64,000 nucleotides of DNA. Origin: Manis javanica. Lineage: Eukaryota > Chordata > Mammalia > Pholidota > Manidae. This document shows positions 36,851-47,449 of this stretch, one piece after another. The translations under genes were made by a program, and so were the position numbers. Below the pieces are notes generated by a model. That model was not told the origin of the DNA, ran no database searches, and saw only the letters and a program-made list of their open reading frames with translations. How positions within the stretch are numbered: position 1 is the first letter of the stretch; the number at the start of each line of letters is the position of its first letter. The DNA is taken from contig NC_133172.1 in the NCBI RefSeq assembly GCF_040802235.1, positions 32,445,738 through 32,509,737 on the forward strand, read 5' to 3'.

Positions 36851-37089
36851 ATTATTATTTGTGTTGCCTTAGGTCAGCTTCTGAGAAGGTCCTGAATGTG
36901 TGGAGGTGAAGGACGGGTGGTGGGGATTATCTAGAGGCCCAGCTCTGAGCAAAAGAACACCTGGGCATACATGGCCCCTTCCCTGCTGTTCCTGACAGCG
37001 TATCATCTTCCCCTTCCCAATCTCATATTTTCTTGAATCCATGTCCCTAGGCCCCCAAGGCCTCCCAGATGAAAATATTGCTGTTCATT

Positions 37090-37270
37090 GATTATTTTCT
37101 ATCAGTTAAGTGTGGTGCCAAGTGCTTTAGAATGTCAGTCTTATGTTTAATTCTTTTACTCCATGCAGCAGTTACTCTCTAAGGTCCATTTGACAGATGA
37201 AGAAATTGGGACTAGTTTGTAGGAGATCAAAAGGAAGCCTTGGGGTAAGCTGGATTTAAACTCAGGAAGT
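37090..37270 (-). repeat. MIR-type fragment, minus
   Basis: The 'gtgtggtgccaagtgcttta', 'tgacagatgaagaaattggg' and 'ggatttaaactcaggaagtg' blocks are in reverse MIR order. Confidence 0.6.
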
Positions 37271-37557
37271 GTGGCACCCAGCAAGTAAAATACACATACT
37301 TAAACACCTTCTGGAGTAGCTACTTAATTAGATAAATGAAGCTGGTGAACAGAGGAGAGAGGGGTGCCTTTTTTCTTCGTGTTGAGCCTTTATGCACGAG
37401 TTCCTTGGGAATCTCAGACAGGAGAGGGGCATGTTGAGGGGGCAGGTGGGCTTCCGGATGCCGGCCAGCTCCCAAAGCCTCATTTGATTGGAGAGGCTCT
37501 GGAGGAGAACTGCGAACCATGCCTCCTTGAAGCTCACCCTTCCATCTTCTTCTCCAG

Positions 37558-37641
37558 GCTGCCCAACAACTGCATCACCTACCTTGGTGCAGAAGCCCTC
37601 CTGCAGGTCCGTGAGAGAAATGACAGCATCCTGGAAGTCTG
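37558..37641 (+). pseudogene. NOD2: NOD2 exon 11 remnant (LRR), intact
   Basis: The acceptor (ttctccag) and donor (GTAAGG at 37,642) are intact, and the exon is 84 bases. It reads LPNNCITYLGAEALLQVRERNDSILEVW. In humans this LRR exon carries the Crohn-disease frameshift near residue 1007; that base context is unbroken here. Confidence 0.92.
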
Positions 37642-39117
37642 GTAAGGCCCCTGAATAGGCCTCTTTATCTCTCTGAACCTCAGTTTTCCAATCTGTAAAA
37701 GAGAGCTAGGGAGAGAGGAACTTGAGCAATTCTAAGACCCCTTCTGGCTCTGACATTCAGTGGTGTTCTGCAAGTGACAGATCTGATTCTGTCTGGGAAA
37801 GATGTGTCCATGTCTCTAAGCAGGAACCAAGTCTTTCATTTTTAATCATGAGTATCTCTGTTTTAGGTAATCGTGTAGGAATCAGGGCATGGTTGGAGAG
37901 TAAAACAGAGACAAGAGCTCAACTCCTGCTCTCCTGGGCATTGTTATACCTGCCTTGACAGGTCAGGGCTGTAGTAACAGACCCTGTGCAGGTCTGGATG
38001 GAGGCTCCACAGGATGGGAATTGCTGCACAGTGTCTCCAAGAACTTCTAATTAAAAGCCATAAACCATCATGTATTTGAAAAAAGCATCAAGTCACAGCC
38101 TCAAAGATTGATTTTTCTTCTTTCCAGGGATCTATTTATCGCTCAGATAATAAGTAGAAAGTTTCCCTGGTTTAACGTGTTAGGAGTGAATGTCACTATG
38201 TTTTAGGCAGTAGGCTAGAAACCAATGTTTTAAAAATAGGAGATTCCCTGTAACAATCTGATATTTTAGGGTTTTCTCAAAATAGCTGGCCACTCTGGAC
38301 CCGCATTCAAAATGCCAGTAATTAAGCAGAGTAGAGGAAGGGCTGAGCCCACTCAGCTGGGTTAACCAGCTCAGGCTGATCACAGCCCCAGCAAAGGCCC
38401 CTTTGGTTGCTGTTTATTACTTGCCTCATCCCTGGAATCTTGTGACCCCTACTGTAAGTATGCAGACTTGACCCTCCCCCTAAAAGTATATTAAGGCAGC
38501 TGCAACTGTAGATATCAAATGGTGAAGTTAAAATATAAAGACTTCTAAAAATCTGCCTTGTAATAGAGAGATTTTTCTTTCTGTATGACTGTGTAATTCC
38601 CATAGCCTGTGAGGTCCTCAGAACCTGGGAAGAGTATGTTTTTTGTTTTTGTGTTTTTAATCATTGCACAGTTCTAAGAAATTCTGTGATCCAGACATTC
38701 TGAGTTCCAGACATTCTGTGTCTGGGGGGAGCAAGCCAGCATCAGGTTGATATTTTAAGGGTTCTGATGTTATTTGCTGCCTGTGGGTGGAGCTTGGGAG
38801 GGCTTCAGGATTTGCTCAGTACATTCTTGACAGATTCTGCTGTTGCCTGAAAAAGAATTGAGGCCTTGGGGAGTCAGGGCTGGCTGGCTGGATTCTCTCT
38901 GCAGAGACCTGAGGTCTTGTTTCATTGTGCACAGTGATTCACAAGCTGCATGGCTGACAGAGGGTAAAATCAGTGTAGACTTTCCTCCCAGGTGAGCTGC
39001 AGCTGGGCTGGGGGGCCAGGCCATCCAGGAATGGGTTCAGAAAGTGGGAGCTTCGGATTGCAAGCACTGCTCTGGTTCTGTCAACACTCAAACCTCTCTT
39101 TGCTTTATCCCCTTTAG
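37642..39117 (+). other. NOD2 intron 11
   Basis: About 1.5 kb of unique-looking sequence; no gene or named repeat is recognised. Confidence 0.5.
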
Positions 39118-40418
39118 GCTCAGAGGAAACACTCTCTATCCAGAGGAAATTGAGAAGCTCAGCCATAGGGACACCAGACTCTTGCTTTGATGTCTCTAGG
39201 CCAGCATTCATCTCAGTCTGTTTGTGAAAAGTCCAGGAGTTTGGATCTCAGAAGATGGATTACATTTGGCAGCAGCCCATCCAGATGGAGCCCTGTTCTG
39301 CCCAGGGTGAGCACAGTAGGTCACCTTTGTTCTGGCAGAGGAAGGAGCATCAGTGCCCTTTGGGGCCCACGTTCTGAAAGCCTGCTTTTGCCATCAAGTT
39401 CTTCGCACAATTCAATCTGTGGAATGTAGAAGAGGGGCCGTCCCCCTCTGCATGATGGGACCAGCCTCCAGGTGATCTGATGTGGGTCAGGGGGCCAGCA
39501 ATGTTACTGAGTGTCTTGGGTGTAGAGACTTGGGCCCATGTGAAGGACCCCATCCACCCTGCTCACAAAGGGGAGGGGCATTCAGGAAGCCCTGCCATGT
39601 TTCACTCATGGGTCATTCCTCCAGGCTGTTCCCCACATCCAGTTCCTCCTCACCCTGGACCCTGCAGGACCCTGCACACGGCGCTCCTTTGTGGTTGAGG
39701 ATTTCGAATACTGGTGTTTTCAGCTTTGCCATTTCCCTGATAACTACACCCTGCTCCCTATCCTCACCCAACGTTTACCCCTCAACATGCAGAGTGCAAA
39801 GGGCTACTTTACCCTGCTCTCCTTTGTGATACTTAAGACTAATGAAAGGGGACACATGACAGCCATTTGTTCCCCAAAACAGTCTAGATTTTGAAGATTT
39901 TTTCACAACTGGTATCACACGTGGACTTTTATTTCCAATGAAATCAATTACTCTTCAGTTAAGCCTTTGGAAACAACCCCCCATTTCAAATGCAGCTTTT
40001 AAAAATGGATCTGGGCCAGCATTTCTAACAGCCCCACTGGGTCTTTGGCTGATGCCTGTGAACTGAACTCTTTGACAGCAGACTTCCAAAATATATTCAT
40101 AAGAGATGGTTCAGTGTTGTTTGTGCTAGAATGCTTTAGGATATAAAATTATGGATCAAAAGTTTACAGGGGCAAAATCAAAGCCTTTCCTTAAAAGGCC
40201 AATGTTTTTCTGGGTTTTTCAAAATGATGCATATTGAAGCCTTTGTAAACTGTCAGGTACTGTGCAAGTGTTATTATTTAAAACATTATTATTTGTGAAA
40301 ACTGGGGAATATTTATAAACCACTTAGTGTTATTCTCCCAAGCTTATGCTTTTATGGAAAAAACATGACCATGAATTTTATGCTGTAAATAATCAGAAAG
40401 AAGAAAACTATTGAGTCA
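39118..40418 (+). pseudogene. NOD2: NOD2 exon 12 remnant (C-terminus and 3' UTR)
   Basis: The acceptor (cctttag) is good. It reads LRGNTLYPEEIEKLSHRDTRLLL and ends at TGA 39,188-39,190, the normal NOD2 C-terminus. About 1.2 kb of 3' UTR remains recognisable (for example 'gtcacctttgttctggcaga', 'ggacttttatttccaatgaa' and 'atgctgtaaataatcagaa'). Where an AATAAA signal is expected near 40,400 the sequence reads 'aagaagaaaac', so the canonical signal seems lost. Confidence 0.9.
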
Positions 40419-41034
40419 CCAAAGCGATCTTCACTGTTGCCAATTCATATGTATTCTGGAACACTGTTAGATATTAAAGCACAACTTTCCACTTGAAGGG
40501 GGAAAATAGTGTTTAGACCAGATAATTTGTTGCTTAAGGCAAAAACAACTCTCAGAAATAGCCTTGCCATCAAAACACTTTTGGCTTTGGCTTAGAAAAG
40601 TCTAACCCAGCGTGAAGTTTTAAGCTGTGCGGCAGCCTCATGGAGCATCAGCTGAAAGGCTGAGGCAAATGTGAGAAAGTCCCTAGGTCCCCCTTGCTTC
40701 TCTCCACGTGGCTCCAAGAATCTTTAGCTGGGCCTTGTAGAAATTATTCTTAAGCTGCCTTTAATGAGCAAGGGCTCAGGTGGCTGCTCAGCAAAGTGAA
40801 ACCTGCTTCTTTGAAAGGTTGCATGGATGCCTGGCTGGAAGGATGCTGCTGCATCTCCCTGGGCTCTGAGCATCAGCGTGCCTGGGGTTCTCTTTGTTGT
40901 TGTTGGTAGGTCCAGTACGGACGGGCCATTGTTTCAGAGGAGAAGAGGGGGAAGGTGGGTTATGTTTACTCTGAGGAGTAAACACAGCGGACATTTGCAC
41001 AGCACCATGTTGGATGGTAAATTCATCTTCCTTA
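40419..41034. other. Intergenic, NOD2 to CYLD
   Basis: No gene or clear repeat is recognised between the end of the NOD2 UTR and the next L2. Confidence 0.5.
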
Positions 41035-42560
41035 AATTCATTCAGCAACTATTTATTAGCCAGATATGTTAGGATGGTCACTGGATGAACACCATCCCTA
41101 TCCTCAAGGGACTTAATGGTGTAGGGAGAGGGAGAGGCAGGCAGGAAACAGGTTAACTGGAAAATATATAAGTGCTAGGAAGGAAATAAACCAAGGTCCA
41201 GGGGAGAGGGAAACCTTCCAATGAGGGTTGGTCAGAGACAGGTTCTGTGAGGAGGTGATAGGTAAGCTGTGACCCCAAGAACAAGAAGGGGCTGGCCCTG
41301 CAAAGACAGAGGGGAGAGACAAACATTCCAGAAATGGAGAACAAGTTGTACAAAGACCCTGTCATGGGAAAGAGCTTGGTATGTATGGAAAGAGCTTGGT
41401 ATGTGTGAATAGTGGTTCCCAAAATATCCAACTCCTAATTCCTGGAACCTGTGATTGTTACTTATATGGCAAAAGGGGCTTTAAAGATGTCATTAAGATA
41501 AGGCTCTTCAGATGGGGAGATTATCCTAGATAGCTTAGATAGATCCTAAGTGCAACCGCAAGTATCTTTATAAGAGAGAGGCAAAGGGAGATTTGACACA
41601 GAAGGCGGCAATGTGACCACTGAAGTAAGATCAGTGCCGCTGGCTTTTGGGGTGTGGGAGGAGGACCCATGGGCCAAAGAATGCAGCTTTTGAAACTGGA
41701 AAAGGCAGGAACACACACTTTCCACTAGAATGTCTGCAGGGAGTGTAGCTCTGCTGCCAACTTGATTGCAGCCCATTTGGGGCTTCTGGCCTCCAGGATT
41801 GTAAAAGAATCCATTTGAGTCATTTTAAGCTACCTGGTTTGTGGTAATTTGTTACAGCAACCACAGGAAACGAAGACGGTAGGTTTGAGGCAGGCTAAGG
41901 GGAAAGTGTCATCACACAGGTTTGCAGAGCTTTGATGGGGCCAGTTCCTGAGGGGCCTAGTTGGCTGTGGTCAAGAATTTGATCTTGATCTTAGAACGTT
42001 GGCAAGTCATGGAAGAGTTGTAATGCGACCCAATTACGTTTAAAGATCTCTTTGGCTCCCTAGTGGAGAAGGGATGGGAATGCATGGGGTGGGAGTAGGG
42101 GGAGGGGGATGTGGAGAGACCCTGTGGAGCTATTGCAGAGAAGAGGCAGTTGGCTGCCTAAGGTCCCATTATTGGAGGTGGAAAGAAGAGGATGGATTCC
42201 AGAGATATTCTAGAGGTTGATTCCAAAGGTTTACAAATGGAGTGGATCAGAGGGATGAGGAAAAGGGAAAGCTCAAGGATGACACCTGGATTTTTGACTT
42301 GAATAACTGGAGGACTGGGAGAGACAGGGAAGAAACAAGTTTGGAAGCACTTCTGTTTTGGATTGTCAAGTGGAGAAGTCAGCTGGAGACGCCAAGTTAC
42401 GGTGTGCGTCTGGAGCCTGGGGGCGAGTCACCGCCAGATGTAACATCGTGCGTGTCCTCAGCATCAGAAGGGGAACGAGGTCCTGGATAACATGACTCAG
42501 GGAAGAGTTCAAGAGGGACCATGGAAGGGTGGCTCAGAGATCATGATAGGTGAATACTCC
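41035..42560 (-). repeat. L2 LINE fragment, minus, split by an older-type insert
   Basis: The tail part lies at 41,035-41,405 ('attcagcaactatttattag', 'gttggtcagagacaggttc'). After the insert at 41,410-41,880, L2-like sequence resumes ('aggggcctagttggctgtgg', 'gtcatggaagagttgtaatg', 'gcccaagttacggtg'-like block). The L2 copy was therefore interrupted by a later insertion. Confidence 0.6.
41410..41880. repeat. Old mammalian repeat nested in L2, family not assigned
   Basis: Characteristic order: 'aatatccaactcctaattcc', 'tggaacctgtgattgttac', 'gatggggagattatcctaga', 'ggtttgtggtaatttgttac' and 'agcaaccacaggaaacg'. I recognise this as a high-copy mammalian element but do not assign the family by eye. 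Confidence 0.55.
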
Positions 42561-43395
42561 CAGAGCTCAGAGCAGAAGCTTCCTAACTTTCCAAAGTCCA
42601 GCAGATCCACCAAAAACATTTTAGGCCTGTGCAGGTAACTTGTGAGCTAGGACTCTTAAACGTTCTCCAACAGGTCAGAGGTTACCTGAAAGGTGTGTGC
42701 TTGTTGTGGCCAGTGGCTTATCCAAGTGCAGACAGATTCTGGATTTGTGGCTAAGAATACATAATTCTTACGTGCAGGAGAAAAAGGTATCAGAGCAGGA
42801 GAATTCTGTAACAAGGCTCAGACTTTACTTCTTTCACCATCATTCTAGAAGAAAAAAAAAGTCCACCTGTTTTTCACCCTCTAGAGCCAAAACCGGATAC
42901 TGAAATGAACACACCCCACAGAAACGTGGGAGGTGGAATCACATTCCAAGCAGGCTGAGTTGAGACTACATACAGCATCATCTCATTATTGCACCAACAC
43001 ATCTTCACGCCTCCTTCCGCACTCCAGAGACTGGTGCAGCCCAGTGGGTGGAACACACAGTACCTGGCACACACCCTAGCAATGCCTGTGCACAGGAAGG
43101 CATAGCCTCCAGCCCTGCATGGCTGGTTACAGGTCAACAGCAAGGTCATGAATGACATTAGGGACCAGCCCAGGTCATTTCCCTTGGAGAATTACACAGA
43201 GAGAGACCGCAGTTGTGCAGTCTGGCAATCCAAGATCTTTGGATTCTCCAAGGTTCCCCTTTTTGCTCTAAATTTAATCTTACTTATTATCATTTCCTGA
43301 ACAATCTACCAATCCAAGACCTTAAATATCACTCCTCCTATTATTAATCACCCTAAAGGTATTTCCTCTCAGGAGCACTCTGTCCCTTTTTTACT
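42561..43395. other. Intergenic, no feature recognised
   Basis: Ordinary sequence with no exon, RNA gene or clear repeat. Confidence 0.4.
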
Positions 43396-43399
43396 TGGA

Positions 43400-44125
43400 A
43401 TAATTTCTTTCTTGACATCAGTTCCACATTCCCCTCATTTCCATCTACTCTCCACCTTTAGGAAACAAGGGTCTCCTTTGGGGCCCACCCTCACCTGGAT
43501 TACTGACTGTGTCAGTCTCCTCACTGGGCTTCCTGCTTCTGCCTTTGACCCAGAGAGTGAGCCCATTAAAACACAAGACAGATCAGTCACTGTGCTCCAG
43601 CCTACTCTCCAGGATTTCATCTGTTTCAGGGTGAAAGTCAAGGTCTCATACAGGCCTGGTCCACCCCTGTATTTTCACTGGCCTCCCCTTTCCCACTCAT
43701 GCCCCTATTCTCTACCTGCCAGTCCCACCACTTCTTGGCTGTTCCTGGACCATGCCAAGCACACTGCTGCTTCCAGACCCTTGTACATGGCTATTTCTTT
43801 TTAAGGGAATGCTCTTCCTGAGAGAGTGGTGTGGTTGGTTTCCTCATTTAGTTTAGGTCTTTGTTCAAATGTCAGCGTATCAAGGATATCCTTCCCTGAA
43901 CTATCTACCTAAAATAGCAGTCCCCAACCATTCTCTTCTCCCTGCCCTGCTTAATATTGCCTTCTCGGCAAGTACTGCTTCGTGTGCATTTGTTTCTTCC
44001 TGGCCCTAGAGTGTCAGCTCCATGAGAACAGGAGCCATACTCACTGCAGTGTCCTCAGAGTCTGGAACTGAGCCTAGCACATAGGAGGTTGCCCAAATAT
44101 TTGTTGAATGAATTGAGAATCCACC
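43400..44125 (+). repeat. L2 LINE 3' end, plus strand
   Basis: L2 3' end in sense order: 'gcctccttttctac'-like body, 'gggaatgctcttcctgagag', 'tttgttcaaatgtcagcgta', 'gtcagctccatgagaacagg', 'cctagcacataggaggttgc' and the tail 'atatttgttgaatgaattga'. Confidence 0.85.
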
Positions 44126-45084
44126 TACTTAAAGGGGGCAGAAGTTGGGCAGATTATAATAATGAATCACCTTTTTCCTCACACCATTAGTGTCCCCTTC
44201 CTAAGGAAGGAAGGTTTCCTGGGACATGGGATCATTCCTAATGTACCTACTGCTCAAAATGGGTTTCCAGATACAGCCCACAGGTCCCAGTGAGGAGCAT
44301 TAGACTCCATTTCTCTGTATGTGTCTTTCAAATCACACAGAAATCATTTGTCATTGATAACAGCAAGTAGCTCAAACAGGAGAGCATGGATTACTAGTTC
44401 AGTTGGATTAGTTTAAAGATGATTAAAGTAATCTCTTCTATCTTTTCAAAAAGAGCTTTTAGCTGACCAGAGTAAAAGCCCTCAACAGAACATTCGGTTG
44501 CACCTGGAGCTTTCTCTCACTAAGAGAGAAGCACATCCCTGAGAAGGAGGACTCTCAGCTCATGCACTCACTGAAACCTGCCCTGGACTATTATGGAGAA
44601 AGTGCCCATCATTATCCTTGCCTGTGGGGACACCTGGTCCAGCTAGCTGCGTGGTTTGGAGCTTATTCAGAATGCACCTAGTCACAGGAGTGAGGGACAA
44701 TAGCTGGAACCTTGGGAGGCTAGATGAACAACTGCAAGTTGCCATTTCCTGAAACAGGGAGGACTACAGTGGGAGTAGGGAAAATCAGGAGTTTGCTTTG
44801 GTCTGTGTGGAGTGAAGAAGCCAAGTAGACAGTGGGATATGAAATGAATAGTGCATTTGGTGAGGTTAGAAGTAGGAGGTAGCCAGTGGTAGCCATTTGG
44901 GAAGCTTGCCGCAAGGTCTGATGAATAACCATGACCAGTGCTACTGAGAAGGTTTTGCGGAGTCCTGCCAGGTGTCACAGTGAACCACAGGCCACTACCA
45001 GGCTACCAGGAGGATCCCAGCTCCTGGGAAGAGAACTCATTCAATTCAGTGGCTTTGTGTTAGGTTCCCACTGTGTGCAATAAG
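44126..45084. other. Intergenic, no feature recognised
   Basis: I see nothing supportable here. Confidence 0.4.
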
Positions 45085-45560
45085 AGAATTATGCAAGACA
45101 GTTTAGAAGCTCAGTTAATCTCATGGTGCTTAAGCCCTTCAGAGGGCTCCCACTTCCCCCGAAATAAAGACCAAAAATTGGCCCTGGCTCACTAGGCCTT
45201 GCCCTTGTGTGCCCACATTTGTGCTCTACCTCTTTCAGTTCCCCCAATCTGTCACACACATTCTTGTTCCTTTTGCCTGGAGTGCTCCCCCTCACCCCTG
45301 ACTGACTTCCAGTCACCTTTTCCACTTGATCTTAAAGGTGATTTCCTCCTCCAGGCCTTCCCTGAACACTCAACCACTTTTTATGCGTGCTTAGAGCAGT
45401 TCCCCTTCTGAGGCTTATTCTAACCTCAGTAATGAAGTAAGTGATGGTGTAATTAGTCATTTAAGGTCTGCCTTCCTTGCTAGAGGGCAAGGATGGCATC
45501 TCGTACACTGCTCTGTTCCCTGGTACTTGCTCAGCAGCCCAACCACTGTTTGCATGAACC
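45085..45560 (+). repeat. L2 LINE 3' end, plus strand
   Basis: Blocks in sense L2 order: 'ttgcctggagtgctccccct', 'aaggtgatttcctcctccag', 'gccttccctgaacactcaac' and 'gagggcaaggatggcatctc'. Confidence 0.8.
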
Positions 45561-45699
45561 CAGGCTAGGCTGAGTGGAAGAGCTGTGGGTGGTGGATAGA
45601 CAGAGTGATCAGCGGGGCCTGGGGCCATCTGCAGTGACCCTTGGAAGAAAGGGGACTTTGGCCCTTAAATGAAGGGATGATTTGGAAGGCAGGACAGAA

Positions 45700-45840
45700 G
45701 GAGCCCTGGCTTAACATCAGGAGGACAGGATCTCAGTTCATCTCCTGGGTGATTGGGGGCAAGTTACTTTCCCTCTCTGGACCTTGATCTTCCATCTGTA
45801 AAATGAGAGGCTAGCTTATGAAGGATTGCCAATAATAGCA
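45700..45840 (+). repeat. MIR SINE fragment
   Basis: The 'gcaagttactttccctctct', 'ccttgatcttccatctgtaa' and 'aatgagaggctagc' blocks. Confidence 0.65.
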
Positions 45841-46729
45841 CCATGACACTATTACCCTAACACTCCTTGGCAGACATCTCTCTTCCCCGTGAGCCTGAAT
45901 ACAGCTTTAGAATTGTTTTCAACATAACGTTCTAGGCAGTCATTACCAATTGATAAAAGATGGTAATTGAAATAAGCCCTGTTTATCAGGACTGGCTTGG
46001 AAGAATATCTCTTGGACACTGATTCAGGGAAGGTGTGACATGAGGACTGAGAGAGGTATGTGAGCACTGCTGGTAGGGAAGCAAACCTTGCTGAGGCAGA
46101 GGGCTTGGTAGCATCAAATGCCATCATCAGAGAGGACAGGAAGATGTTCTTGTCCAGGGGTAGCAAATTCAAATGCTGTCAGGGGCCAACAGATATGTAA
46201 ATGAGACAAGTGTGCCTCAGGATAAAATAGGAACTATTGTGTGGCAAACTGGAAAATAGGGAGAGGGCTTGCCCAGCCTAAAGGGTTTCAAAATCAATCT
46301 TTCCCACTCTATGTCCTCTTCACTATATGGGTCAAGCAAAAACAGTCTTCAGGCTGAAATTTTTTCTTCCAGACAGTCAGACTGTGACGTCTGAGTCCTA
46401 CCGACCTTATTGGAGAACCTGGATCTAGAGGGAAACAGTGTTGCCTAAGGCCACACTGTGAACCAGGGCTGGTGGTTCTCATTTTATTCCTTTCCACTGC
46501 AGTGTGGTCATAAAGCATGGTAACAGGATAAGGGGGGACAAGAGTGGACCGAGGCTCAGGTGTTCAAAAGATGTCCTTCATTCTGGGTGCTTGTGGCAAG
46601 GAAGATGGATGGCCTGTTTACTAATACTGTTAATCACTCATGTGACTTCCTTCATGTACTCACTGGCTTAAATTCCCCAGATCTTCAGAAATGTTATCTT
46701 CCACTGGGGAAATTTTTCCTTTCATGATT

Positions 46730-46731
<2 letters not shown>
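45841..46731. other. Intergenic, no feature recognised
   Basis: No exon or named repeat is seen. Confidence 0.4.

Positions 46732-46760
<29 letters not shown>
46732..46760. repeat. (CA)n microsatellite
   Basis: About 14 perfect CA units following 'gattaaaa'. Confidence 0.95.
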
Positions 46761-46763
<3 letters not shown>

Positions 46764-47184
46764 CTTCCTTCTTCAGTATTAATCACCTTCTTCTATAATT
46801 GGTACTTAAAATGTCAAAGGAGAAGGATTTAATTAACAAGAGTATCCAGTGCAGTAAGGCATGCTGTAGGGCTCTGGGACTGATTATAAAAAGCACTTTC
46901 TTAAATATTTTGAGCACTTTTGGGAATCAGAAACCTCCCTTCTAATTGAAAGATCCTTAACTACGTCCCAAGTCCTGGCTGGTGGCCAAGGGTGCAGATC
47001 TGAGTGAGGCGGCGGGTGGAAATTCCTTCTTCACTACCCTAGGGACACCTCCCTCCAAATGGGGATAGGTGGCAATAGAAGGTCGGAAACAGCAGAGGTC
47101 TTCGGCCAAATCTTAGGGAGAAGAAGAGGGAGAAGGAATCTGAGGGAGACAGAAGACTGAGCTTCTTGCTGTGTGTCATATATT

Positions 47185-47340
47185 ATTTCACCACAATCCT
47201 GAGAAACAGGTGATAGGATTATCTCCATTTTACAGAGGAGGAAATTGAGACTCAGCATAGTTTTTGAGTTACCTATGTTATTAAACTACTAACTGAAAGC
47301 GCAAAGGATTCAAATTTAGGTCTGATTCTAAGGCTTTGCA
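47185..47340 (-). repeat. MIR-type fragment, minus
   Basis: Reverse MIR order: 'caatcctgagaaacaggtga', 'atctccattttacagaggag', 'gaaattgagactcagcatag' and 'tcaaatttaggtctgattc'. Confidence 0.7.
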
Positions 47341-47449
47341 TTTTCATGAAATTCTGAAACCCCATTCCCTGCTAGCGTCTGAACCGCTCCCCACCCCAGC
47401 CACAAACTGTCTAGTGGAGTTTTGACAGGTAAGCCAAAGCAGGGACCCG

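Larger units (their letters stand above)
33962..37557 (+). other. NOD2 intron 10
   Basis: About 3.6 kb. It contains a Tigger-type element, an L2 fragment and two MIR-type elements (listed). 34,000-34,685 and 35,860-36,630 show nothing recognised. Confidence 0.6.
11537..40418 (+). pseudogene. NOD2: NOD2 unitary pseudogene (exons 2-12 recognisable)
   Basis: In other mammals NOD2 is a cytosolic receptor of about 1,040 residues (two CARDs, a NACHT ATPase, a C-terminal LRR fan). It binds muramyl dipeptide and recruits RIPK2 to activate NF-kB. Here eleven exon remnants lie in the correct order and strand immediately before CYLD, which identifies the orthologue rather than a retrocopy. The reading frame is broken in exons 2, 3, 4, 5, 6 and 9, by at least six frameshifts and three stops in exon 4 alone, so no full-length protein can be made. 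Exons 8, 10, 11 and 12 remain open. Introns are about as long as expected for the locus, so this is decay in place. Assembly error is very unlikely with this many independent lesions. Lesions were called against remembered human NOD2 structure; an alignment would fix exact indel bases. Confidence 0.95.
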
